From: Streptomyces liangshanensis | Lineage (GTDB): Bacteria > Actinomycetota > Actinomycetes > Streptomycetales > Streptomycetaceae | NCBI RefSeq assembly: GCF_011694815.1 | Contig: NZ_CP050177.1 | Coordinates: 6,827,501 to 6,891,500 of the forward strand | Length of the DNA stretch: 64,000 nt | Direction of reading: 5' to 3' | In this document: piece after piece, positions 17,008-25,838 of the stretch | How the letters are laid out: every line of letters begins with the position of its first letter | Position numbering within the stretch: the first letter of the stretch is position 1 | Notes under the pieces: model-generated | Seen by the model: only the letters and a program-made list of their open reading frames with translations | What the model was told of the DNA's origin: nothing | The model's database searches: none | Program-made: the position numbers and the translations under genes

Positions 17008-18688
17008 AGAGCTTGGACAGCTCGTCCACCAGGTCGTCCAGGCCCAGCGGTCCCTGGGACAGGGCCGCCATGTGCCACGCCTTCGCGTCGAAGGCGTCGC
17101 CGTGCCGCGTGCGGGCGTTCTCGCGGCCCAGCAGCCAGGCGCGTTCGCCCAGCTTGTAGCCGATCGCCTGGCCCGGCATCGACAGGTAGCGGGTCAGCTC
17201 GCTCTCCACGAAGTCGGCCGGACGGCCGCTGTGGTTGCCGAAGAACTCCTGCGCCAGCTCCGGCGTCCAGCGCTCACCCGGGTGGAACGGCGACTCCGCC
17301 GGGATCTCCAGCTCCAGGTGCATGCCGATGTCCACGATCACCCGGCAGGCGCGCATCATCTGCGCGTCCAGGTAGCCCAGCCGGCGTTCCGCGTCCGGCA
17401 GGAAACCCAGCTCGTCCATGAGGCGTTCCGCGTACAGCGCCCATCCCTCGGCGTTGGCGCTGACCATGCCGACCGAGGCCTGGTAGCGGGAGAGCTGGTC
17501 GGCCACGTGCGTCGCCTGCGCGATCTGGAGGTGGTGACCGGGCACGCCCTCGTGGTACCAGGTCGAGACCAGGTCGTACACCGGGAAGCGGGTCTCGCCC
17601 ATCGTGGGCAGCCAGGTGATGCCCGGCCGGGAGAAGTCCTCGGAGGGGCCCGTGTAGTACGGGGCCGCTGCGCCGCCCGGCGGGGCGATCCGGGACTCCA
17701 CCTTCCGTACCCGCTCGGCGAGTTCGAAGTGGGTGCCGTCCAGCGCCTCGATCGCCTCGTCCATCAGGCCCTGGAGCCAGACCCGTACCTCTTCGACGCC
17801 CTCGATGTGCGTGCCGTGCACGTCGAGGTGGGCGAGCGCCTCCCAGGGGCTCGCGCCGGGGAGGATCTTCCCGGCCTCGGCCTTCATCTCGGTGAGCAGC
17901 CGGTGGTACTCGGACCAGCCGTACGCGTACGCCTCGTCGAGATCCAGGTCCGTCCCGTTGAAGTAGCGCGACCAGCGGGCGTACCGCTCCCGGCCCACGG
18001 TGTCGGGCGCGCCCGCGACGGCGGGGGCGTACACGTCCCGCATCCAGTCCCGCAGCCGCGCCACCGCGTCGGTCGCCAGGGCGGCGGCCTCGTCCAGCTC
18101 CTTGCGGAGGGAGTCCGGGCCGGAGGAGGCGAACTCGTCGAACCAGCCGCGCCCGTCACCCGCCCAGTCGGTCAACTGGCCGACGAAGGTCGCGGTGGGA
18201 CGCGGACCGCCCGGCAGACCGCGCTCCAGGCCGAGGGCCAGCGAGGCGCGGAAACCCTCCAGCGCGTCGGGCACGGCGCGCAGCCGGTCCGCGACCGCCG
18301 CCCAGTCCTCGTCCGTCGCGGTCGGCGTCACCGTGAAGATGTCACGGACCTGGTGCGCGGGCGAGTGGATGTTGCTGACCGCGCGCAGCGCCTCCTGCGC
18401 CTCGTGGACGGCGAGTTCGGCCGTGAGACGCTCGCGCAGCAGCCGCCCGCAGCGGCGCTCGGCCTCACTGTCGGCGCCGGGCGACCGCTCGGCGTCGTCG
18501 AGCCGGGCGAGGGTCGCGCGCGCGAGATCGGCGAGCGCTCGCTGTCCGGCGGGGGAGTAGTCGGGGAGACGGCGGGAACTCTCCGCGACCCCCAGATAGG
18601 TGCCGGTGATCGGGTCGAGTGCGATGAGTTCGTCGACGTAGGCGTCGGCGACCTGACGGGGCAGTGCGCTGCCTGCTGAGTCTGACAT
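17006..18688 (-). CDS. DUF885-family metallopeptidase-like protein
   Basis: A 560-residue protein of the DUF885 family, which is related to M32/M3-type zinc peptidases. The HEGVPGHHLQ motif near residue 380 (in STWYHEGVPGHHLQIAQ) is the family's zinc-binding helix, and a downstream Glu is expected in the MRACRVIVDIGMHLE block. The remainder is alpha-helical. No signal peptide is seen, so it is probably cytoplasmic. Closely related Streptomyces proteins have this length. The first ATG is used. Confidence 0.87.
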   Translation of the reverse strand: MSDSAGSALPRQVADAYVDELIALDPITGTYLGVAESSRRLPDYSPAGQRALADLARATLARLDDAERSPGADSEAERRCGRLLRERLTAELAVHEAQEALRAVSNIHSPAHQVRDIFTVTPTATDEDWAAVADRLRAVPDALEGFRASLALGLERGLPGGPRPTATFVGQLTDWAGDGRGWFDEFASSGPDSLRKELDEAAALATDAVARLRDWMRDVYAPAVAGAPDTVGRERYARWSRYFNGTDLDLDEAYAYGWSEYHRLLTEMKAEAGKILPGASPWEALAHLDVHGTHIEGVEEVRVWLQGLMDEAIEALDGTHFELAERVRKVESRIAPPGGAAAPYYTGPSEDFSRPGITWLPTMGETRFPVYDLVSTWYHEGVPGHHLQIAQATHVADQLSRYQASVGMVSANAEGWALYAERLMDELGFLPDAERRLGYLDAQMMRACRVIVDIGMHLELEIPAESPFHPGERWTPELAQEFFGNHSGRPADFVESELTRYLSMPGQAIGYKLGERAWLLGRENARTRHGDAFDAKAWHMAALSQGPLGLDDLVDELSKL

Positions 18689-18735
18689 GCGGACATCCTT
18701 GCGGAGTCGACCACATCCGTCACGTCACATTCCAC

Positions 18736-19503
18736 TCAGGCGGCGGAGTTCCCGGTGTGGGGCTTGGTGGCCTTGACGATCGCGGAGTGCATGCCGTCGG
18801 CGACGGCATGGGTGGGAGTGAGTTCGATGTCCGTGAACCCGGCTGCTTCGAGGGCCGCCCGGTACTCGGTGAAGGAGAGGGCTCCCGCGATGCAGCCGAC
18901 GTGGTCGCCGCGTTCGGCCCGCTGGGCCGGTGTGAGGGCGTCGTCGGCGACGACGTCGGAGATGCCGATCCGGCCGCCGGGGGCCAGGACGCGGAAGGTC
19001 TCGGCGAAGACGGCCGTCTTGTCGGTGGACAGGTTGATCACGCAGTTGGAGATCACCACGTCGATCGTGTTCGCGGGCAGCGGGATGGCTTCGATGGTGC
19101 CCTTGAGGAACTCGACGTTCGTGGCACCGGCCCTCTTCTGGTTGGCGAGGGCCAGGGCGAGCATCTCCTCGGTCATGTCCAGGCCGTACGCCTTGCCGGT
19201 GGGGCCCACCCGGCGGGCGGCGAGGAGGACGTCGATGCCGCCGCCGGAGCCGAGGTCCAGAACGTGGTCGCCTTCGCCGAGGTCGGCGACCGCGGTGGGG
19301 TTGCCGCAGCCCAGTGAGGCGGCGACGGCTTCGGCGGGCAGGTCGTCGCGCTCCGTACCGGTGTAGAGGGCGGAGCCGAAGGTGTCGTCGATCTCGATGG
19401 CGGCCGGTCCGCAGCAGGCGCTGCCACCGGCGGTGACCTGGAGGGCGGCCGCGGCGTAGCGCCGGCGGACGGTCTCGCGCAGGTCGGTGGACTGCTCGGT
19501 CAT
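18736..19503 (-). CDS. arsM: arsenite S-adenosylmethionine methyltransferase
   Basis: A 255-residue class I SAM methyltransferase of the ArsM type. SAM motif I is VLDLGSGGGIDVLLAA near residue 75, with GLDMTEEMLALA and VVISNCVINLSTDK further on. The cysteines that bind As(III) are present: ACCGPA near the N-terminus, ISNCVIN in the centre and HVGCIAGAL toward the C-terminus. It methylates arsenite to volatile or less retained species. GAGGAG sits upstream of the ATG at 19503, which favours this start over an upstream GTG. It is divergent from arsR across a palindromic operator. Confidence 0.92.
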   Translation of the reverse strand: MTEQSTDLRETVRRRYAAAALQVTAGGSACCGPAAIEIDDTFGSALYTGTERDDLPAEAVAASLGCGNPTAVADLGEGDHVLDLGSGGGIDVLLAARRVGPTGKAYGLDMTEEMLALALANQKRAGATNVEFLKGTIEAIPLPANTIDVVISNCVINLSTDKTAVFAETFRVLAPGGRIGISDVVADDALTPAQRAERGDHVGCIAGALSFTEYRAALEAAGFTDIELTPTHAVADGMHSAIVKATKPHTGNSAA

Positions 19504-19560
19504 GGCGGACTCCTCGAAGACGGGGCCTGGCGGGGCCCTCACCGGGTTGTATTCGCGTTC

Positions 19561-19589
19561 TTCGATCCAACCTTGCGTCTTGGATCGAA
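19561..19589. promoter_or_regulatory. ArsR operator (10-bp perfect inverted repeat)
   Basis: TTCGATCCAA and its exact reverse complement TTGGATCGAA are separated by 9 bp, centred between the arsM and arsR starts (18 nt before the arsR ATG). The position and the adjacent ArsR-type gene make it the likely site of repression of both arms, released by arsenite. Confidence 0.8.
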
Positions 19590-19607
19590 GGACGTCAATA
19601 TAGAAGG

Positions 19608-19988
19608 ATGTCGAAACAAGAGCTTGTGGTGCTCGGCCAGGACGCGGCCGACGGCTGTTGCCCCACTCTGCTGAGCGCCCCGCTGGACGAGGGGACGGCG
19701 GCCGAACTGGCCCTCGTGTTCAAGGCGCTGGGTGACCCGGTGCGGCTGCGGCTGCTGGCGATGATCGCCTCGCGGGAGGGCGGGGAGGTGTGTGTCTGCG
19801 ACCTCACCCCCGCCTTCGACCTGTCCCAGCCGACGATCTCCCACCATCTGAAGCTGCTGAAGCAGGCCGGGCTGATCGACTCCGAGCGCCGGGGCACCTG
19901 GGTGTACTACCGGCTGCTGCCCGACACGACCGACCGGCTCGCCGCCGTCCTGACCCGGCCGGGCGCCCCGGCCGCACCCGCCGCATGA
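19608..19988 (+). CDS. arsR: ArsR-family arsenic-responsive repressor
   Basis: A 126-residue winged-helix repressor. The recognition region is FDLSQPTISHHLKLLKQAGLIDSERRG, and the As(III)-sensing pair lies in EVCVCDL just before it, the classical ELCVCDL site. Two further cysteines (GCCP) occur near residue 19. It probably represses its own operon and arsM through the palindrome upstream. The gene ends in an ATGA overlap with acr3. Confidence 0.94.
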   Translation: MSKQELVVLGQDAADGCCPTLLSAPLDEGTAAELALVFKALGDPVRLRLLAMIASREGGEVCVCDLTPAFDLSQPTISHHLKLLKQAGLIDSERRGTWVYYRLLPDTTDRLAAVLTRPGAPAAPAA

Positions 19989-21100
19989 GCGGTACGGCTG
20001 TCGGGGCGGCCGGCCCGGTCGCGGCCCGGCTGTCGTTCCTGGACCGGTTCCTCACCGTGTGGATTCTCGCCGCCATGGCCCTCGGCCTGGGACTGGGCCG
20101 CCTCGTGCCCGGGTTGGGCGACGCGCTCGCGAAGGTCACCGTCACCGGCGTCTCGCCGCCGATCGCGCTCGGCCTGCTGGTGATGATGTACCCGGTGCTG
20201 GCGAAGGTCCGCTACGACCGCCTGGGCGCCGTCACCCGCGACCGGCGCCTGCTCGTGCCCTCGCTGGTGCTGAACTGGGTCGTCGGCCCCGCGCTGATGT
20301 TCGCGCTCGCGTGGCTCCTCCTGCCGGACCTGCCGGAGTACCGCACCGGTCTGATCATCGTGGGGCTCGCCCGCTGCATCGCCATGGTCGTCATCTGGAA
20401 CGACCTGGCCCGCGGCGACCGCGAGGCCGCCGCCGTCCTTGTCGCTCTCAACTCCGTCTTCCAGGTCGTCGCGTTCGCCGGACTGGCCTGGTTGTACCTG
20501 GACGTGCTGCCCGGCCTGCTCGGACTTCCGCGGACCGCCCTCGACATCTCCGTGTGGGAGATCGCCCGCAGCGTGCTCGTCTTTCTCGGCATCCCCCTGG
20601 CCGCCGGGTTCCTGAGCCGCCGCCTCGGCGAGAAGGCCAAGGGCCGCGTCTGGTACGAGACCGAGTTCGTCCCGCGTATCGGGCCGTTCGCCCTGTACGG
20701 GCTGCTGTTCACGATCGTGGTCCTGTTCGCCCTCCAGGGCGACGCCATCACCTCCGCGCCGCTGGACGTCGCCCGGATCGCGCTGCCGCTGCTGGTCTAC
20801 TTCGCGGTGATGTGGGCCGGGTCCCTGGCCGTCGGGCGGGCGGTCGGCCTCGACCACCCGAAGGCCACGACGCTGGCGTTCACCGCGGCGGGCAACAACT
20901 TCGAACTCGCCATCGCGGTCGCCATCGCTACCTTCGGTGCCACCTCGGGCCAGGCCCTCGCCGGGGTCGTCGGCCCCCTGGTCGAGGTCCCCGTCCTCAT
21001 CGGCCTCGTCCACGTCGGGCTCGCCGCCCGCCGCTACTTCCCCCAGCCCACGGCGACGGCCGACCCGGCCGTCCCGACGGAAGGTTCCGCCCGTGTCTGA
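19985..21100 (+). CDS. acr3: ACR3-family arsenite efflux permease
   Basis: A 371-residue membrane protein with about ten transmembrane segments in the ACR3 pattern: the first at FLTVWILAAMALGLGLGRL, GLLVMMYPVLAKVRY and the functional Cys in GLARCIAMVVIWNDLA of TM4, then AAGNNFELAIAVAIATFG in TM9. ACR3 exports arsenite driven by the proton gradient. The start overlaps arsR (ATGA) and the end overlaps arsC by 8 nt, so the three are translated as one unit. Confidence 0.93.
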   Translation: MSGTAVGAAGPVAARLSFLDRFLTVWILAAMALGLGLGRLVPGLGDALAKVTVTGVSPPIALGLLVMMYPVLAKVRYDRLGAVTRDRRLLVPSLVLNWVVGPALMFALAWLLLPDLPEYRTGLIIVGLARCIAMVVIWNDLARGDREAAAVLVALNSVFQVVAFAGLAWLYLDVLPGLLGLPRTALDISVWEIARSVLVFLGIPLAAGFLSRRLGEKAKGRVWYETEFVPRIGPFALYGLLFTIVVLFALQGDAITSAPLDVARIALPLLVYFAVMWAGSLAVGRAVGLDHPKATTLAFTAAGNNFELAIAVAIATFGATSGQALAGVVGPLVEVPVLIGLVHVGLAARRYFPQPTATADPAVPTEGSARV

Positions 21101-21512
21101 CGCCCGTCCGAAGCCGTCGGTGCTGTTCGTGTGCGTTCACAACGCGGGCCGCTCGCAGATGGCCGCCGCCTTCCTCACCCACCTCTCCCGAGGACGGGTG
21201 GAGGTCCGCTCCGCCGGATCGGCCCCCGCCGACGCCGTGAACCCCGCCGCCGTCGCCGCGATGGCGGAGGTCGGTGTGGACATGTCCGCCGAGACCCCGA
21301 AGGTCCTCACCACGGAGGCCGTGCGGGCGTCCGACGTCGTCATCACCATGGGCTGCGGCGACACCTGCCCCGTCTTCCCCGGCAAGCGCTACCTCGACTG
21401 GGAACTCGACGACCCCGCCGGACAGGGCATCGAGGCCGTCCGCCCGATCCGCGACGAGATCGAGCGCCGCATCCGCGGCCTGCTCGCCGAACTGCCGCTC
21501 AGGCAACCCTGA
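21093..21512 (+). CDS. arsC: arsenate reductase, low-molecular-weight phosphatase type
   Basis: A 139-residue ArsC of the LMW-PTP fold. The P-loop CVHNAGRS (CX5R) near residue 14 is the nucleophilic Cys motif, and TMGCGDTCPVFPGKRYLDWELDDP has the two cysteines used in the disulfide cascade with thioredoxin/mycothiol partners. It reduces arsenate to arsenite for Acr3. The GTG start at 21093 overlaps the acr3 stop. Confidence 0.93.
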   Translation: MSDARPKPSVLFVCVHNAGRSQMAAAFLTHLSRGRVEVRSAGSAPADAVNPAAVAAMAEVGVDMSAETPKVLTTEAVRASDVVITMGCGDTCPVFPGKRYLDWELDDPAGQGIEAVRPIRDEIERRIRGLLAELPLRQP

Positions 21513-21643
21513 TCACGCGCCACCGAGCCCCGCACCCCGCGCCCCCGCGATACGGGTCGGGTTCAGCCCTCACCGCCGCCCACCGCGTCGTGGCCGTCGG
21601 CGGTCCGGGCGGTCCGGGGGCTATGGCTCAGTGCAGCACGGTG

Positions 21644-23047
21644 CTACGGGCGGTGTTCGGAGTGGTCCGGTTCGACCAGGCCCGGGTCTCCGTGCGGCGG
21701 GAGCGGGGCGGCCTTCGGGGTCAGCCGGGCCGTGATGACCAGCGTGCCTTCCTCGATCTGGTAGTCGAGCGGCAGGCCGAGGCTCCGCATCGCCGCGACC
21801 ATGGCCGTGTTGGACGACTGGGTGACGGCGTACACCGTGCCGCTGCGCGCCTCCGCCGCCAACTCGGCCAGGCGTGCCAGCAGTTCGGCCCCGATGCCGC
21901 GCCGCTGCCAGGCGTCCTCGACGATCAGCGCGACCTCCGTCTCGTCGCCGTCCCAGAGCAGGTGTCCCAGAGCGACCACGTTCCCCGACGAGGTCTCGAC
22001 CGCGAGCGTGCGGCCGAAGCGCGGGCTGAGCAGGTGGTCCAGGTAGCGGTCGGCGTCGCCCAGGGGGCCGTGGTAGCGCAGGCCGAGCGTGCGGGCGGAG
22101 CAGCGGGCGTGCATGGCGAGGGCGGCTTCCAGGTCGTCCTGGTCGGCGCGCCTGACCGTGATCTCCTCGCCCTCGGGGAGGGTGAGGACGTCGTGGCCCG
22201 CGGGCATGCGCGGACCCAGCCGGGCGTCCAGCTCGACCAGGGCGCGGGCCCGCGCGAACTCGGTCGGCGTGAACGGCAGGTACGGCCGCTCGACCGTGAT
22301 GGACCCGCCGCTCGGGTCGCGCAGCACCATCGACGTCTCGTCGAGCGCGCCCTCGACGGGGGCGCCCGCCCGGCCCCGGTGCCCGTCGGCCGATTCGGCC
22401 GGCCGGGAGTGGATCGTGCAGCGGCCCAGCAACTGGCGCAGCGCCAGCGGTAGTTCCGCCGAGTCCAGGGCCGTACGGGTGGCGAGGCCGAGCACCCGGG
22501 TCGGGGTGTCCACGAGATCGTGCGCGTCGGCGCGCTCGATCCACGTGCCGCTGCCGCCCGCGGCGGCGACCTCACGCGTGAGGTCCCTCGCCTGGAGCGT
22601 GGCGGGGGCGCGCAGCAGGAACTCGTCCACCGTCCCCTCCGAGAGTGGATGCGTCTGGAGGGTGAGGATGTCCACGCGCCGCGTCGCGAACGCGACGCAC
22701 AGCGCGGCCAGGCTGCCCGGCTCGTCCCGGACGGTGGTCCGCATGCGCCAGAGCACCGTCTCGGCCGGCACGCCGAAGTCGGCCACCGCGGCGGCCGCCT
22801 CCGTGCCGGTGTCCGCCTCGGGGGGTGCGTGGCTGTGCTTGCGTGCCCACCAGGTGTGGAAGGTGGCCGTGGCGATCAGGACGACCGCCGAGACGACCAG
22901 GACGGACGCGCCGCCCGGTCCGTGCGCGATCGTGTTGGCCACGGCGTCGGCGACGGCCACGGCCGTGAACAGGGCGGCCAGCTCGACCAGGTCCCGTCGC
23001 CAGTGGTGCGGGCGGCGGACGCTCTTGGCGGAAGTCACATGGGTCAT
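21644..23047 (-). CDS. membrane-anchored ACT-GNAT acetyltransferase fusion
   Basis: A 467-residue protein with three parts. Residues about 18-65 hold two transmembrane segments (LVELAALFTAVAVADAVA and SVLVVSAVVLIATATF). An ACT-like domain follows near residues 95-170 (RMRTTVRDEPGSLAALCVAFATRRVDILTLQTHPL). The C-terminal 200 residues are a GNAT acetyltransferase with ALIVEDAWQRRGIGAELLARLAEL as the acetyl-CoA loop. ACT domains usually bind amino acids, so an amino-acid-controlled protein acetyltransferase at the membrane is possible, by analogy with ACT-GNAT enzymes of actinomycetes. The target is unknown. Confidence 0.83.
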   Translation of the reverse strand: MTHVTSAKSVRRPHHWRRDLVELAALFTAVAVADAVANTIAHGPGGASVLVVSAVVLIATATFHTWWARKHSHAPPEADTGTEAAAAVADFGVPAETVLWRMRTTVRDEPGSLAALCVAFATRRVDILTLQTHPLSEGTVDEFLLRAPATLQARDLTREVAAAGGSGTWIERADAHDLVDTPTRVLGLATRTALDSAELPLALRQLLGRCTIHSRPAESADGHRGRAGAPVEGALDETSMVLRDPSGGSITVERPYLPFTPTEFARARALVELDARLGPRMPAGHDVLTLPEGEEITVRRADQDDLEAALAMHARCSARTLGLRYHGPLGDADRYLDHLLSPRFGRTLAVETSSGNVVALGHLLWDGDETEVALIVEDAWQRRGIGAELLARLAELAAEARSGTVYAVTQSSNTAMVAAMRSLGLPLDYQIEEGTLVITARLTPKAAPLPPHGDPGLVEPDHSEHRP

Positions 23048-23165
23048 GGCCTCACTCTGGACGAATGGTGTTGCGTGATCACGAACGGTTTGTGACTGAT
23101 GGGTTAAGGATGGATCTGTTCCCTTTTGGACTATCTTTGGCCAATTTTGGCCAGGAGTGCTCGAT

Positions 23166-25838
23166 TCACTGACGCAAAGCGGTCAGCAGCCGCGCCGCCT
23201 GCGCCGTCAGCCGGGACGATCCACCCCGCTCGGCGACCGCCGCCAGCGCCGGTGTCACCGGGTCCTCACCGATCACGGCACCGCTTTCCACGCACTCGGC
23301 GGCCACGGAGAGCAGGTCCCCGAGCCCGGGACGTGAGGTGTCGGTCAGGAGGCCGGACAGGGCCGCGCCGAGCACGGACCACACTGTCCTGTACGCACCG
23401 GTGGCGGCGGCGGTACGCGCCGAGTCGGCCACACGGTTGAGCTTGACCGTACCCGATATCGCCAGCATCGCCATATCCAGGCCCAGTTGCGGCCCGTCGA
23501 GCTGCCCCCGGGCCGCCAGCACGAGCAGCGCGTCCACGGCCGACAGGCGGTCGCGCGGATGCCGGGCGGCCAGCCCGTAGGCGATCCCCAGGCGCACCGC
23601 GGGCCCGGCGGGGCCGCCCGCCTCCGCGACGACGGGGAGCCACCACGTCCCGGCCCGTTTGTCCCCCTCGACGCCCGCCGCCATGCCGGGCAGCAGCCAG
23701 GCGGCGAGGGTCTCGCGGTCCTCGGGCAGCACCCCCGGCCAGTGCGTCACGCCCGTGCTCCAGTGGTGGCAGGTACGCGACGGGGCGGACGCCCTGCCCA
23801 GCCACTGGAAGGCCGGGGGGAAGTCCCGCCGTACCACCAGCCGCTGCCGTGTGCCGACCAGGAGGCGTCCCGGTACGCTCCTCGACCACCCGTACGCGCC
23901 CTCGGACCGCTCCCCGTCCGCCGGCTCGTCCGCCCGTTTCAGCCCGGGCGCCGGTGTCTTCCCGGCCAGCCACGCGGCGAGCCGGTCGCCTTCCGTCGTG
24001 CCGAGCGCCGCCGCCGCGCGGATCGTCGCGGGGTCGGTCCCCTCGCGCCGGACCCGGACCAGCGCCTGGGCGAAGTCCACCGGGGCGGGGGCGGCGCAGA
24101 GGCGCTGGTACGTGCGCAGCCGCTCCACCAGGGCGTCGGGATCCACCGTCCCCGTCGACCAGGTCGGGGTGGCGAGCAGGAAGGGCAGCGACCTGGTCCT
24201 GACCAGGTACGCGATCTCCCTCAGCCGGGCCTCCACCACACCGTCCAGCTCGGTTTCGGCACAGCACGCCGACCGGGCCGGGCGCGCGTTCGCGTCCCAC
24301 AGGGCCCGTACCGACAGCTGTTCGAGCACCGCCGCGGCCACCCGGTCCACACCGGGCAGAGGGCCGGCCCGGAAGTCGAGGTCACCGGGGCCGTCGTACT
24401 TCCGCCACCAGCGGTCGGCCAGCGGGTCCCGCAGGGCGTCGGCCAGCCCGGCGCGGTCCGTGTGGGCGTGCCGGACGAGACCGTCCAGGAGCCGCTCGAA
24501 GGCGATCATCCCGGCCGGGTCGTACGCCCCCGGCTCCGCGCCCGCGCGGGCGAACGCGGCCATCTCCTCGACCAGCTCGGCGAGGGACGCCGCGGCGGGC
24601 GCCACCAGGACCGGGCGCGGCACGGGTGGCAGGATCTCCTCGTACGGACCGGCGTCGGCGACGGGCACCGCCTGCCCGCCGAACACCCCGGCCGCCCGCG
24701 CCCGGTGCACCGGACTCAGCCCGGCGGCCGCCGCGGCCAGCGCGGACCGGACGTCCCCGTCCACGGCCGGCAGATGACGGGCCACGAGCTTGAGCGCCCG
24801 GTCCTGCACGTCGGTGTCCTCGTGCCCGAACGCCTCCCCGACCACCGGCAGCAGGACGCCCGCCGCGGCCGGGTCGCTCCGCAGGACCTTCCCCAGCAGC
24901 ACGAGCTGCGCCTTGACGAGCTTCTTCTCCGGGCGGAACAGCGCCGACCCCGACATGTCGGCGAGGGCGGCCGCCGGGAGGGCCCCGGACTGGGCGAGCC
25001 GGGCCAGCACCTCCTGGGCCAGGGCGGCCACCGTCGACGCGCCGTCCGACACCATCCCGATCCAGTCGGCGACATGGGCGCGCTCCTCCTCCCCGGTCAA
25101 CTCCAGCCGCCGCAGGAGCTTCAGGAAGAACGGCAGGTCCCGGGTGCGTCCGCCGCGCAACAGCCGCGCGAGGCAGGCGGCCACCAGCGTGTCCCGCTCC
25201 AACACCCCTTCCCCGGCCAGGGCGGCCAGCACCCCGGGCCAGTCACCCGCCTCGCCGGGGTCGGGATGCCACCCGACCACGAAGGGCAGCTCCGCGACCT
25301 CGAAGAGCCCGAACACCATCTCCCGCGCCTGTGGATCCGCCCGCAGTCCCGAGGCGAGGGGAGTGGTGCTCCCCGACATCGCGATCGCGTCCACCCACCC
25401 CCGCGTCAGCGCGTCCGTGACCGGCATCGGGCACCCCGCGAGCCGCACCAGCGCGGCGACCAGCGGATAGTCCTCCTGCGCCGTCGACGCCCGGCCCGCC
25501 AGCCGGTGCGCGACCTCGGCGAGCCAGGCCGGATCCTGGTACGACAGGACCTCGGCCAGCAGGGCGTCCGGCAACCCGTCACCCCCGCGCAGATCCGCCG
25601 CCCCCAGCCAGGCGACCGCCGACGCCGCGCCCCGCTGACACCCCGCCCCGGCCACCAACAGCGCGTCCCGCAGGCGCCGCCGCTCCTGCCACCGCGTCCA
25701 CGGCCGGTCCCGCACCTCGGCGCGCAGCGCCTTCAACTCCCGCAGCCCCGCCGCGCGCTCGCGCGCCGTCAGCGGCTTGAGCAGCCCCGGGACGTCCTCG
25801 ACCCGGCCCGCCCGTACAGCGTCCAGCAGCTCACTCAT
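23166..25838 (-). CDS. DUF6493-type large helical-repeat protein
   Basis: An 890-residue, Ala/Leu-rich protein made of helical (HEAT-like) repeats, beginning MSELLDAVRAGRVEDVPGLLKPLTARERAAGLRELKAL. No catalytic motif is apparent and the function is not known. It directly follows a SWIM zinc-finger gene with an ATGA overlap. In actinomycetes such pairs are conserved side by side, which suggests that the two products act together. The ATG at 25838 is fixed by this overlap; the reading frame upstream of it is the SWIM coding region. Confidence 0.72.
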   Translation of the reverse strand: MSELLDAVRAGRVEDVPGLLKPLTARERAAGLRELKALRAEVRDRPWTRWQERRRLRDALLVAGAGCQRGAASAVAWLGAADLRGGDGLPDALLAEVLSYQDPAWLAEVAHRLAGRASTAQEDYPLVAALVRLAGCPMPVTDALTRGWVDAIAMSGSTTPLASGLRADPQAREMVFGLFEVAELPFVVGWHPDPGEAGDWPGVLAALAGEGVLERDTLVAACLARLLRGGRTRDLPFFLKLLRRLELTGEEERAHVADWIGMVSDGASTVAALAQEVLARLAQSGALPAAALADMSGSALFRPEKKLVKAQLVLLGKVLRSDPAAAGVLLPVVGEAFGHEDTDVQDRALKLVARHLPAVDGDVRSALAAAAAGLSPVHRARAAGVFGGQAVPVADAGPYEEILPPVPRPVLVAPAAASLAELVEEMAAFARAGAEPGAYDPAGMIAFERLLDGLVRHAHTDRAGLADALRDPLADRWWRKYDGPGDLDFRAGPLPGVDRVAAAVLEQLSVRALWDANARPARSACCAETELDGVVEARLREIAYLVRTRSLPFLLATPTWSTGTVDPDALVERLRTYQRLCAAPAPVDFAQALVRVRREGTDPATIRAAAALGTTEGDRLAAWLAGKTPAPGLKRADEPADGERSEGAYGWSRSVPGRLLVGTRQRLVVRRDFPPAFQWLGRASAPSRTCHHWSTGVTHWPGVLPEDRETLAAWLLPGMAAGVEGDKRAGTWWLPVVAEAGGPAGPAVRLGIAYGLAARHPRDRLSAVDALLVLAARGQLDGPQLGLDMAMLAISGTVKLNRVADSARTAAATGAYRTVWSVLGAALSGLLTDTSRPGLGDLLSVAAECVESGAVIGEDPVTPALAAVAERGGSSRLTAQAARLLTALRQ

